Assembly (NCBI GenBank): GCA_028709985.1
Contig: JAQUTB010000054.1
Span: 1-8,526 of the forward strand
Reading direction: 5' to 3'
DNA: 8,526 nucleotides
Source of the DNA: Dethiosulfovibrio sp.
GTDB taxonomy: Bacteria; Synergistota; Synergistia; Synergistales; Dethiosulfovibrionaceae
This document shows, piece after piece, positions 1-7,062 of the stretch; position 1 is the stretch's first letter; each line of letters opens with the position of its first letter. The notes beneath the pieces were generated by a model. It worked only from the letters and a program-made list of their open reading frames with translations. It was not told the DNA's origin and did no database searches. A program made the translations under genes and the position numbers.

Positions 1-1007
1 AGCGCCGCTGAGGCGTCGCCGAACCGGTCCATGGTGAGCTTCCAGTCAGGGGCGGAGACCTCCCTAGGCTTCGAGAGCAAGTGACGGAGCCTCTCGCCTT
101 TTGCCCTGGGATCTTCCTCAAGCACGTCCGCTAGATAGGCCATCGCGGCCCCCCCTTGTCTGGCGAAAAGCCCCAGATCGAGGATCCTCTCGCTCATCAG
201 GAACGACGTGAATGGATCGTCCGGCACGACCGAGGGATCGTAGTTGGATGCGAAGTAAAACGTACTGTCGGGTATCTCCAACAGGGTCCTGAAGTCAGAC
301 CCCTGACACCAACGGGACAACACCACCGGGATAGGGGGCCAGTGAAGCATAACGTCCTGCACTATCCAGTATGACCTAGACGGCTCGGCAACGATAAACA
401 CGGCGTCGCCGGACAAGGAGTTGTTCCCACCAGGATACTCCGACATACCGCTGATACTTGCGACAGAGCTGGACTTTATGTCGTCCACGAGCTGATCTAC
501 GTATGAATCGTTGTAGGGCGACCGATAGACTGCCACGTCCTTCACGCCCAGAATCTGAAACAGCCGGCACAAATGGGCCCCCTCGCCCTTACTGTCCTCG
601 ACGACCCGAAAGAACCAATCGTCAATGCCAGAAAGGATCGACGAAGAGGCAGCGGGCGAGATAACCGGGAGCTCCAGCCCCCTGGCCACCGGTGCCGCTA
701 CGGTCGCCTCCAGTGAAAGGGGAAAGCCCACCACAGCGACAGCACCTCTTTTTGCCAGATCCTTGAGGGCCTGGGCGGGATCGTCCTTGTAGGTGGCGAT
801 CTCCAGCCTGAAGCGATAGGGAGCACCTCTGCTGTTGTGCCAGGTGACGTAGGACTGGACCACCGACAGCATAACCCCCTCCGAGGCGGACAGGGCTGCC
901 CTGTCGTTGACCGCGACTCCGATGGTCACCGTCGGGACCCAATTTAACGCCACAATCAAAAAAATTAAAAGTATTGGCATCGCAATCCAAAGAACAGGCC
1001 TTTTCAC
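1..1007 (-). CDS. Periplasmic binding protein, branched-chain amino acid (LivJ/Peripla_BP_6-like), partial at C-terminus
   Basis: The minus strand reads open for 335 codons from a GTG at 1007 to the left window edge, so the C-terminus is missing. The GTG follows an AGGGAGG ribosome site (1014-1020) at a 6-nt gap, and an in-frame ATG appears only at codon 10. Residues 7-24 form one hydrophobic segment with no lipobox cysteine and no clear cleavage site, so the protein may be membrane-anchored rather than released. Residues 88-123 have the type I binding-protein pattern: 'GAVAVVGFPLSLEATVAAPV', then LPVISPAAS. 'FRVVEDSKGEG' at 133 and 'VKDVAVYRSPYND' at 155 match the later LivJ-type hinge regions, and residues 280-297 fit the usual C-terminal-lobe helix. 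By family, such proteins bind amino acids or similar small ligands for an ABC importer or a sensor. No permease or ATPase gene is visible here. Ligand is unknown. It is divergent from the peptidase operon. Confidence 0.85.
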   Translation of the reverse strand, partial: MKRPVLWIAMPILLIFLIVALNWVPTVTIGVAVNDRAALSASEGVMLSVVQSYVTWHNSRGAPYRFRLEIATYKDDPAQALKDLAKRGAVAVVGFPLSLEATVAAPVARGLELPVISPAASSSILSGIDDWFFRVVEDSKGEGAHLCRLFQILGVKDVAVYRSPYNDSYVDQLVDDIKSSSVASISGMSEYPGGNNSLSGDAVFIVAEPSRSYWIVQDVMLHWPPIPVVLSRWCQGSDFRTLLEIPDSTFYFASNYDPSVVPDDPFTSFLMSERILDLGLFARQGGAAMAYLADVLEEDPRAKGERLRHLLSKPREVSAPDWKLTMDRFGDASAA

Positions 1008-1013
1008 GGGCTA

Positions 1014-1020
1014 CCTCCCT
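1014..1020 (-). promoter_or_regulatory. Ribosome binding site fixing the GTG start of the binding protein
   Basis: On the minus strand AGGGAGG lies 6 nt upstream of the GTG at 1007. This is the only strong Shine-Dalgarno near the start of the frame, and the hydrophobic N-terminus begins immediately after it. It supports a GTG start over the internal ATG at codon 10, which would remove half of the membrane segment. Confidence 0.75.
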
Positions 1021-1037
1021 CCTATCCCACCGATGAC

Positions 1038-1067
1038 CTATAATAGCCAAGAGGGATTTTCTTTCCA
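1038..1067 (-). promoter_or_regulatory. Putative promoter of the minus-strand binding protein gene
   Basis: On the minus strand TATTAT (1045-1040) resembles a -10 box. TGGAAA (1067-1062) lies 16 nt upstream and matches TTGACA at four of six positions. Transcription would begin near 1033, leaving a leader of roughly 26 nt. The -10 overlaps the plus-strand TATAAT. Assignment is by eye only. Confidence 0.4.
1039..1044 (+). promoter_or_regulatory. Putative -10 box (TATAAT) for the plus-strand operon
   Basis: A perfect TATAAT lies 51 nt upstream of the TTG start at 1095, which would give a leader of about 45 nt. No good -35 hexamer lies 16-18 nt upstream, where the sequence is pyrimidine-rich and is the complement of the divergent gene's ribosome site. 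The promoter may therefore be weak or activator-dependent. I found no GG-N10-GC (-24/-12) sigma-54 promoter pattern in this region, so the operon itself is more likely read by a sigma-70-type holoenzyme. Confidence 0.45.
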
Positions 1068-1080
1068 TCACTCTATACTA

Positions 1081-1086
1081 AGGAGG
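1081..1086 (+). promoter_or_regulatory. Ribosome binding site AGGAGG for the TTG-started peptidase
   Basis: A consensus AGGAGG sits 8 nt before the TTG at 1095. The start is decided by this site, together with the basic residue and hydrophobic signal peptide directly after the TTG. Confidence 0.85.
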
Positions 1087-1094
1087 ATACCACA

Positions 1095-2993
1095 TTGAAA
1101 GCCACTATTGCCATGTTCGTCGCCTCCGCGATGACCATAATGTTAGCGTCTCCGTCTCTAGCCGAAGGGAAAAGGGCTCCTGAGCTTCCCCTGGAGGATT
1201 TTTTCAGGCTACCCACTAAAACCGCCTACAGGCTCTCCCCCGACGGAACCCACTACGCCTTCCTTCAACCATGGGAGGATCGGTTGAACATCCACGTAGC
1301 GAAGATAGGGGAGGAGGCAAAGAGGATAACGTCGTCAACCGAGAGGGACATAAGGGCCTACGCCTGGGTTAACGACGACTCCCTGGTCTACCTTCAGGAT
1401 AAAGGGGGCGACGAGAACTACCACGTTTACGCGCTGAAGAAAGACGGCTCGGGCATCCTTGACCTGACGCCGTTTGAGGGAGTCAGGGCAGGCATCCTGG
1501 ACGACCTGGAGGACGACGAGGATCACATACTGGTGGAGATGAACCGCCGCAACCCCCAAATTTTCGACGTCTACAAGGTGAACATCCATAACGGAAATAT
1601 GGAGATGGTCGCGGAGAACCCAGGGACGGTCGGGGGATGGATGACCGACCACGACGGGGTTATAAGGATAGCCTACGCCATGGACGGCCTGAAGAGGACC
1701 ATCCTCTACAGAGAGAAAGCGTCGGAGGACTTCAGCCCCATCTTCTCCACCGACTTCACCGATTCGGTGATTCCAGTGGGATTCACCGCCGATAACAGCA
1801 AGCTGTACGTTCTGTCGAACCTGGACAGGAACACCAAGGCCCTTTACCTGTTCGACCCGGCTAAACGATCCTTCGTCGAGATGCTCTACGAGAGGGACGA
1901 CGTGGATCTATCGGGAATAATGTGGTCCAGAGAGAGGAAAAAACTCCTGGGCGTGACATACTACACCGACAAAAATCAGCGCCATTTCTTCGACGACCAG
2001 ACAAGGAACCTGTTCTCCAGGCTTGAGGCTCGTTTTCCGGGCTACTCCGTCGGGATATCCAGCATGAGCAAAGACGAGAGAAAGATGATAGTGGCTATAG
2101 CCAGCGATAGAATGCCAGGCAGACTCTACTACCACGACCTGGACAGGCCGGAGGAGTTCGACCTGGTGGCGGACCTATATCCGTGGATCGACGAGAATCA
2201 GATGGCCCACATGAAGCCCATAAGCTACGTGACCGACGACGGCCTGACCATACACGGATATCTCACCCTGCCGGTGGGAGTGCCGGCGAAGGACCTGCCG
2301 GTGGTGGTGAACCCCCATGGAGGACCGGAGGTGAGGGACACCTGGGGATACAGCCCCGAGGTCCAGTTCCTGGCCAACAGGGGCATGGCGGTGCTCCAGG
2401 TCAACTACCGCATATCGACCGGATACGGCAAGGACTTCTGGATGGCTGGCTTTAAGCAGTGGGGGAAAAAACATCAAGACGACATCACCGACGGGGTGAG
2501 ATGGCTTATAGATCAGGGTATAGCCGATCCGAAGAGGATCGCCATATACGGGGCATCCTACGGCGGCTACGCCACCCTCATGGGCCTGATTCGCGACCCT
2601 GAACTCTACGCCTGCGGCATAGACTACGTCGGGGTCGCCAACCTGTTCACACTGCTTGAGTCCATCCCCCCCTACTGGGAGCTGGCCAGGCAGAAGATGT
2701 ACGAGACCATAGGACACCCTGAAAAGGACGAAGAGCTATTCAGGGAGATATCCCCGGTCTTTCATGCCGACAAGATCGTGGCTCCTCTGTTCATAGCCCA
2801 GGGAGCCAACGATCCAAGGGTCAAGAAAGCCGAGTCGGACCAGATGGTGGAGGCCATGAAGGCGAGGGGTGTCCAGGTCCAGTACATGGTAAAAGACGAC
2901 GAGGGGCACGGGTTCCAAAACCAGGAAAACCGCTTCGACTTCTACAGGGCCATGGAGGGCTTCCTCACTGAACACCTTAAACTGAAGGAGTAA
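1095..2993 (+). CDS. Exported S9 family serine peptidase (prolyl oligopeptidase / acylaminoacyl-peptidase type)
   Basis: This 632-aa protein starts at TTG behind AGGAGG. Residues 1-23 form a signal peptide (one Lys, a hydrophobic core, then SPSLA|EG), so it should act outside the cytoplasmic membrane. Residues ~35-360 look like the degenerate beta-propeller of S9 enzymes, with repeated strand motifs such as 'YRLSPDGTHYAFLQP' and 'VGFTADNSKLYVLS'. Residues ~375-630 are the alpha/beta-hydrolase domain. The catalytic triad is visible: Ser488 in GASYGGYA, Asp573 in GANDPRV and His605 in DEGHGF. NPHGGP (406-411) supplies the oxyanion-hole region. Length and order are typical of bacterial S9C-like peptidases, which cleave short peptides, and nothing appears broken. 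It is the first gene of a tight operon with a small membrane protein, symporter and two-component system, which suggests it generates the transported or sensed solute. Exact specificity cannot be read from sequence. Confidence 0.93.
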   Translation: MKATIAMFVASAMTIMLASPSLAEGKRAPELPLEDFFRLPTKTAYRLSPDGTHYAFLQPWEDRLNIHVAKIGEEAKRITSSTERDIRAYAWVNDDSLVYLQDKGGDENYHVYALKKDGSGILDLTPFEGVRAGILDDLEDDEDHILVEMNRRNPQIFDVYKVNIHNGNMEMVAENPGTVGGWMTDHDGVIRIAYAMDGLKRTILYREKASEDFSPIFSTDFTDSVIPVGFTADNSKLYVLSNLDRNTKALYLFDPAKRSFVEMLYERDDVDLSGIMWSRERKKLLGVTYYTDKNQRHFFDDQTRNLFSRLEARFPGYSVGISSMSKDERKMIVAIASDRMPGRLYYHDLDRPEEFDLVADLYPWIDENQMAHMKPISYVTDDGLTIHGYLTLPVGVPAKDLPVVVNPHGGPEVRDTWGYSPEVQFLANRGMAVLQVNYRISTGYGKDFWMAGFKQWGKKHQDDITDGVRWLIDQGIADPKRIAIYGASYGGYATLMGLIRDPELYACGIDYVGVANLFTLLESIPPYWELARQKMYETIGHPEKDEELFREISPVFHADKIVAPLFIAQGANDPRVKKAESDQMVEAMKARGVQVQYMVKDDEGHGFQNQENRFDFYRAMEGFLTEHLKLKE

Positions 2994-2997
2994 GGAC

Positions 2998-3102
2998 ATG
3001 AGCTGCCTGCAGGACAGGCCCTATCTGGTCGCCTGGATAGCCTTCGCCGTGCTGGCTTCGCTTCCATGGGCCATTCTCCTGTGCGGGAGGAAGAGAAAGT
3101 GA
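2998..3102 (+). CDS. 34-aa single-span membrane protein, probable small accessory subunit of the symporter
   Basis: ATG at 2998 follows AAGGAG (2985-2990) at a 7-nt gap and opens a frame of 34 codons ending in TGA at 3100-3102. The protein has a short N-terminal part (MSCLQDRPY), one hydrophobic span at about residues 10-29 (LVAWIAFAVLASLPWAILL) and a basic tail (CGRKRK). By the positive-inside rule the tail is cytoplasmic. Its stop overlaps the symporter's GTG start in a GTGA. Tiny one-span partners encoded immediately before sodium-coupled transporters are known (for example MetS with the NSS transporter MetP, and small proteins beside SSS symporters). I infer the same role here. No long homologous motif can be recognised, so the family is not assigned. 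A non-coding leader is the alternative, but the good ribosome site, coherent membrane topology and exact stop/start overlap argue for a real gene. Confidence 0.75.
   Translation: MSCLQDRPYLVAWIAFAVLASLPWAILLCGRKRK
3085..3090 (+). promoter_or_regulatory. Ribosome binding site GGGAGG fixing the GTG start of the symporter
   Basis: GGGAGG lies 8 nt before the GTG at 3099, inside the 3' end of the small membrane protein gene. The upstream in-frame ATG at 3066 has no ribosome site and would add 11 charged residues that are only the out-of-frame reading of the small gene. The GTG is therefore preferred. Confidence 0.75.
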
Positions 3103-4490
3103 TACTGAGCTCCACGCTGCTCAGGCTGCTGGCCTTCGGTGGATACGGGTTGACCCTCATAATCCTGGCAGGGCAGGCATTTCGCTGGAAGGAGACCAGG
3201 CGAAGCTTCTACTTGGGGGGCCGGAGGATATCACTCTGGCCCTCGGTGGGCTCCTTCGGAGCGACTTGGATGAGCGCGGCGTCGCTCCTGGGCTACACGG
3301 TGTTGTTACATCAGGAGGGCTACACAGCTTTCACCACCTCCGTAAACGGCTGGATGTTGGGACTTCCCATGTTACCTCTGGCGATCAGCAGGTTAAGGAA
3401 GAGCCGTGCCCTTTCTCTACCTCAGTGGCTGGAGGACAGATACGACGACGAAAGGCTTCGGTCCCTGTCGGCATTGGGACTCCTTGTCGTCTACACCGTC
3501 TACCTGGTGATCCAGTTCAGGGCCTTCGGGGCCATAGTCGGGACTATGCTGGACGTTGGCGACGTGATGGCCTCGCTATTGGTCTACCTCTTCGTGCTCT
3601 ACACCACCTTCGGCGGCCTATCCTCCGTGGTGAAGAGCGACGGCCTTAATTTAATAATAATCATAGCCGCCGTCACAGTGGCGGCCTGCTCTGTGGTCTC
3701 CAAGACCGGCTTCCTTCCCTCCATACACGATTCGCTCAGGGCGGTGGATCCACAGTCGCTACGGGCCTGGCCCAACAGCGGTACCTTCGGATCCTTCGCC
3801 ATGGCCCTAGGCTGGGGATTGGGGGTCGCGGCAAACCCACAGTACTGCATCAGGCTCATGTCCTGCAAGGACAGAAGGACATCGGCCATGACGGTGGCGG
3901 TCAGCTCTTTGGCCATCTCTTGGATATACCTGTGCCTCACCGTGACTGGGCTGGGAGCAAAGGTCCTACGCCCCTTCGTGGCGGGGCCTACCCAGGAGGT
4001 GGTCTTCTCAAGGCTGATGGAGTCCATATTGCCGCCACTACCCCTCGCCTTTCTGATGGTCGGGGTGCTGGCCGCAGCGGTCAGCACGGCGAACTCTCAG
4101 CTGCTTCTCGCAGCCTCGTCCTTCTGCTACGACCTACAGGGAGAGGGACGAATTCCGTCCAACGATCCCATGGAGGAGGACGATTTCCTTTTCAGAAACA
4201 GGGTCGCCGTGGCCACCATAGCGACTGTCGCCCTGTTTTTGAGCCACCTGCCCCTCCCTGGGATACTACAGCTGGGACGGTACAGCTGGTCCATGGTGGC
4301 CCTGTGCTTCCTCCTTCCCCTCTACATGCCTGGAGTCTCGGGCAGGAAGGGGCTTTTCGGGGCCATGGGCTCCGCCCTCATAACCCACAACTGCCTCGTC
4401 TGGTTCGCCCACATGGCACCGGAGACCGCAATGCTGCCGTCGCTTGTCCTGGAGGGAGTCCTATGGTGGTTCTTGGGGGGCAAAAAATGA
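3099..4490 (+). CDS. Sodium:solute symporter, SSS/SLC5 family (PutP/PanF-like)
   Basis: From GTG 3099 this is a 463-aa polytopic inner-membrane protein with about 12-13 hydrophobic segments, a usual length for the family. Visible SSS features are a substrate/Na+ region in the second segment (GSFGATWMSAASLLG, 51-65), YTTFGGLSSVVKSDGLN (168-184) matching the PutP stretch with its conserved Asp, GLGVAANPQYCIRLM (240-254) matching the PutP 'QPH..R.M' motif, and AAAVSTANSQLL (325-336). In the last, Ser329-Thr330 align with the Na2-site Ser340-Thr341 of PutP. These support Na+-driven uptake. The substrate is not readable; amino acids, short organic acids or vitamins are all transported by relatives. 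The gene is sandwiched by 4-nt overlaps between the small membrane protein and the kinase. This recalls CbrA-type kinases, in which an SSS domain is fused to a histidine kinase, so the transporter may also report to the kinase. Confidence 0.92.
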   Translation: MILSSTLLRLLAFGGYGLTLIILAGQAFRWKETRRSFYLGGRRISLWPSVGSFGATWMSAASLLGYTVLLHQEGYTAFTTSVNGWMLGLPMLPLAISRLRKSRALSLPQWLEDRYDDERLRSLSALGLLVVYTVYLVIQFRAFGAIVGTMLDVGDVMASLLVYLFVLYTTFGGLSSVVKSDGLNLIIIIAAVTVAACSVVSKTGFLPSIHDSLRAVDPQSLRAWPNSGTFGSFAMALGWGLGVAANPQYCIRLMSCKDRRTSAMTVAVSSLAISWIYLCLTVTGLGAKVLRPFVAGPTQEVVFSRLMESILPPLPLAFLMVGVLAAAVSTANSQLLLAASSFCYDLQGEGRIPSNDPMEEDDFLFRNRVAVATIATVALFLSHLPLPGILQLGRYSWSMVALCFLLPLYMPGVSGRKGLFGAMGSALITHNCLVWFAHMAPETAMLPSLVLEGVLWWFLGGKK

Positions 4491-5719
4491 GGGTGAGCCT
4501 GGAGACAAGGATCAAGGGGGTAGTCACAGGATTAGCTTTTTGCCTCACTATGGTCCTGATAGGCATGGCCCTGTCCATGGACTTCAGGGAATCGCTCAGG
4601 CTTCAGTACAGCCTGATACAGGATCTGGCGTCGCGAGGGCCAAGTATGACCTCCGCTCAGGCAGTGGAGATCATAGAGGAACAGGGCGGCAGCTGGAAGG
4701 TCACATCAGGCGAAGGTGAAGGCATCCCACTGATCACGTCGGACGGAGCTGTATGGTCCCTCGAGCCAGACCGGCAAGCCATACTGGAGTCGGTCCTCCA
4801 CCGAAGGAGACATCTGCTGGTGGCGGCCATGATCTGCCTGCTTATATCCGCGGAGATAGCTGTCTTTATGGCCTATTGGATAACAAGGCCTCTGAAGAGG
4901 CTCGTATGGGGCTGCGCCAGGGTAGCAAAGGGCGACCTGTCAGACATACCGACGGAGAAGGCCGGCTCCTACGAGCTGGAGACCCTCCACGAGGCCTTCA
5001 ACGAGATGGTCCAGGGGATCAAGGGACGACAGGAGATGGAGAGACGGGTATCGAGGATGGAACGGCTAGCCGCCCTGGGACAGGTGGTGGCAGGGGTCTC
5101 CCACGAGATAAAAAACCCCCTTGCCTCAATGAGGATACACCTGGACCTTCTGGGTTCCTCGTTCAACGAGGAGGAACAGGAATCCCTAACGGTCCTCAGC
5201 TCAGAGCTGGACCGGCTGAATCGGGTTGTAACCCAGCTGCTCTCCTTCGCCAGACCAGCTCCTCCCCTTCCGGGGCCGGTGGACCCTGAGGAGGTTCTGG
5301 ACTGGTGCTACAGGATGGTCAAGGTCAGGCTGCAAAAATGCGGCGTAGGGTGGCATCACCACGTGGAGGAAGGTACCGTCTTGTGGGCGGACAGAGGACA
5401 GATACAGCAGCTCCTCCTGAACCTGGTTTTGAACGCTCTGGAGGCTATCGACGAGGGCGGGGAGATACGACTGTCCGCTGATAGGGGCTCAGCTGGGACG
5501 GTCCTCTCCATAGAGGACAACGGAAGAGGCATAGCGGACGACGTCAAAGACAGGATGTTCGACCCTTTCGTCACCTCGAAATCGGAGGGGACAGGGCTGG
5601 GGCTATCGGTGGTTTATAGGATCATGGAGCTACACAGGGGAAGGATAGAGTACAGCTCGTCCCAGGAGGGAACCGTCTTCACCCTGTGGTTTCCCGACGA
5701 AAAGGGGGATCAATCTTGA
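4487..5719 (+). CDS. Membrane sensor histidine kinase (HAMP, HisKA, HATPase_c; NtrB/AtoS-like)
   Basis: ATG 4487 overlaps the symporter stop (ATGA) and follows GGGGGG (4475-4480) at 6 nt. The 410-aa product has a first membrane span at ~11-30, a short extracytoplasmic region at ~31-107 with no recognised domain, a second span at ~110-131 and a HAMP linker (~132-184, ITRPLKRL). The dimerisation domain has phospho-acceptor His206 in VSHEIKNP. The ATPase domain has an N-box (NLVLNALEA, 312-320), G1 (DNGRGI, 344-349), an F-box (MFDPFVTSK) and G2 (GTGLGL, 369-374 region). All catalytic boxes are intact. The kinase should autophosphorylate and pass phosphate to the regulator encoded next. No PAS domain or receiver is present. 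The ~77-residue sensor region is too small for a standard Cache domain, which leaves room for the neighbouring symporter, small protein or a solute-binding protein to provide the signal (inference). Confidence 0.93.
   Translation: MRVSLETRIKGVVTGLAFCLTMVLIGMALSMDFRESLRLQYSLIQDLASRGPSMTSAQAVEIIEEQGGSWKVTSGEGEGIPLITSDGAVWSLEPDRQAILESVLHRRRHLLVAAMICLLISAEIAVFMAYWITRPLKRLVWGCARVAKGDLSDIPTEKAGSYELETLHEAFNEMVQGIKGRQEMERRVSRMERLAALGQVVAGVSHEIKNPLASMRIHLDLLGSSFNEEEQESLTVLSSELDRLNRVVTQLLSFARPAPPLPGPVDPEEVLDWCYRMVKVRLQKCGVGWHHHVEEGTVLWADRGQIQQLLLNLVLNALEAIDEGGEIRLSADRGSAGTVLSIEDNGRGIADDVKDRMFDPFVTSKSEGTGLGLSVVYRIMELHRGRIEYSSSQEGTVFTLWFPDEKGDQS
5704..5709 (+). promoter_or_regulatory. Ribosome binding site fixing the TTG start of the response regulator
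   Basis: GGGGGA (within AAAGGGGGAT) lies 6 nt before TTG 5716, at the 3' end of the kinase gene. Receiver domains begin with a short beta strand ending in two acidic residues. From this TTG the protein starts M-NVWIIEDE, which is exactly that pattern. The further upstream GTG at 5686 would add ten non-conserved residues. Confidence 0.75.
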
Positions 5720-7062
5720 ACGTTTGGATAATCGAGGACGAGAGGCCCCTTGCGGAGGGGCTCAAGGTGGCTTTTAAGAGAAAGGGATACGACGTCGAGA
5801 CCGCACCGGGGCTGGCTGGCCTTAAGGACCTTCTGGAATCGGGCTCGCCGGAGATAATCTTCCTGGACGTGAGGCTGGAGGACGGAGATGGGCTGAAGGC
5901 ACTGCCCCACATACTACAGGCGTCCCCGGAGGCGAAGGTCATAGTCATGACCGCCTTCGGGGACTCGGCGCTGGTTGTGAGGGCCATAAGGGAAGGAGCC
6001 TTCAACTACCTGGACAAGCCCTTTCCCCTCGAGGCGGCCATGAACATGGCCCACAGGGCATCGGAGGCCATAGGGCTATCCAGAAAGGTCTACAGGATGG
6101 AGAGCTCCAGGGCCGTCTCCATGATAGGTTCGTCCTCCGGGGTCAAAAAGGTGAGCGATTTCGTGGCGAAGGTATCGAAACATCGTGACGTCAACGTCCT
6201 TGTGAGGGGCGAGAGCGGAACGGGCAAGGAAGTCGTCGCTCGGATGATCCACAGCTCATCCGGCTGTCACGGGGAGTTCGTCGCAATAAACTGCGCCGCC
6301 ATACCTGAGACCCTCCTGGAGACCGAGCTGTTTGGCTCTCGAAAGGGATCCTACACCGGGTCAAACTCGGACAAAAAGGGCCTCGCAGAGCTGGCAGACG
6401 GGGGGACGCTCTTCCTTGACGAGATAGGGGACATGCCCTTATCCCTTCAGGGAAAGCTTCTTCGGTTTTTGGACTCTCGGACGATCCGGCCCATAGGCGC
6501 GTCAAAGGAGATCCAGGTGTCGTTGAACGTGGTGTGCGCCACCTGCGTCGACCTTGAGACCAGGATATCCCAGGGGACCTTTCGGCCGGACCTCTTCTAT
6601 AGAATCTCCATGCTCCCCCTGGACCTGCCCCCACTCAGGGAGAGGGAGGAGGACGTGTCCGAGCTGCTGGGACATTTCGTCGGGCTCTACAGCGACAGGC
6701 TCGGCAGGTCGCCCCTGATCCCATCCCAGGACGTTGAGGAAGTCTTCTCGTCGTATCACTGGCCCGGCAACGTCAGGGAGCTTAAAAACCTGGTTGAGAG
6801 ACTGTTCATATTGAAGGAACCGGGAGATCAGGTCATATCCTTGAAGGACCTCCCTCAGGAGATGCTCGACTGTCTTCCGTCGGACCGATCGGAGGAGCAC
6901 CAGGACGGACGTCCCCTTCAACTTCAGGTGGACGATTTCGAGAGAAGGCTGCTGGAGCAGGCCCTCAACGGATCGGAAGGAAACAGGACCAAGGCCGCAT
7001 CGGCACTTGGCCTGTCAAGATACGCACTACTCAGAAGGCTGCAAAAACATGGCATCGATTAA
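5716..7062 (+). CDS. NtrC-family sigma-54-dependent response regulator (receiver, AAA+, Fis-type HTH)
   Basis: Starting at TTG 5716, which overlaps the kinase stop in TTGA, the 448-aa product has the standard three domains. The receiver (~1-120) has acidic pair Glu7-Asp8, phospho-acceptor Asp51 (FLDVRLEDGDG), Thr79 and Lys101. The AAA+ domain (~136-365) has Walker A GESGTGKE (165-172), Walker B GGTLFLDEIGD (229-238), FRPDLFYRI with Arg290 and Arg296, and WPGNVREL (349-356). The Fis-type HTH is at ~415-446 (GNRTKAASALGLSRYALLRR). The sigma-54-contacting loop, usually GAFTGA, reads GSYTGS (211-216). Tyr for Phe is a known natural variant and the essential Thr is kept, but Ser at positions 2 and 6 is uncommon. 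The protein should bind upstream enhancers and use ATP to open sigma-54 promoters. Its cognate kinase and a sigma-54 gene flank it directly, and the latter is probably its partner. Confidence 0.94.
   Translation: MNVWIIEDERPLAEGLKVAFKRKGYDVETAPGLAGLKDLLESGSPEIIFLDVRLEDGDGLKALPHILQASPEAKVIVMTAFGDSALVVRAIREGAFNYLDKPFPLEAAMNMAHRASEAIGLSRKVYRMESSRAVSMIGSSSGVKKVSDFVAKVSKHRDVNVLVRGESGTGKEVVARMIHSSSGCHGEFVAINCAAIPETLLETELFGSRKGSYTGSNSDKKGLAELADGGTLFLDEIGDMPLSLQGKLLRFLDSRTIRPIGASKEIQVSLNVVCATCVDLETRISQGTFRPDLFYRISMLPLDLPPLREREEDVSELLGHFVGLYSDRLGRSPLIPSQDVEEVFSSYHWPGNVRELKNLVERLFILKEPGDQVISLKDLPQEMLDCLPSDRSEEHQDGRPLQLQVDDFERRLLEQALNGSEGNRTKAASALGLSRYALLRRLQKHGID

Noticed and set aside
622..1071. 149-codon minus-strand frame
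   Set aside because: It overlaps the binding-protein gene in another frame, its composition is Arg/Gly/Cys-rich with no domain, and the GTG-started frame has clear family motifs.
1908..2717. Antisense frames opposite the peptidase (75 and 180 codons)
   Set aside because: They are shadows of a strongly supported S9 gene, with no ribosome sites or recognisable domains.
3066..3098. Upstream ATG extension of the symporter
   Set aside because: It has no ribosome site, adds 11 charged residues that are the out-of-frame reading of the small protein gene, and the GTG at 3099 has GGGAGG at good spacing.
3920..4486. 189-codon upstream extension of the kinase frame
   Set aside because: It is an out-of-frame shadow of the symporter gene, with Pro/Gly/Arg-rich composition and no motifs. 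ATG 4487 starts directly before the first membrane span.
7007..7048. Upstream TTG extension of the sigma-54 frame
   Set aside because: It lies inside the regulator's DNA-binding helix-turn-helix coding region and adds 14 residues absent from the family pattern.
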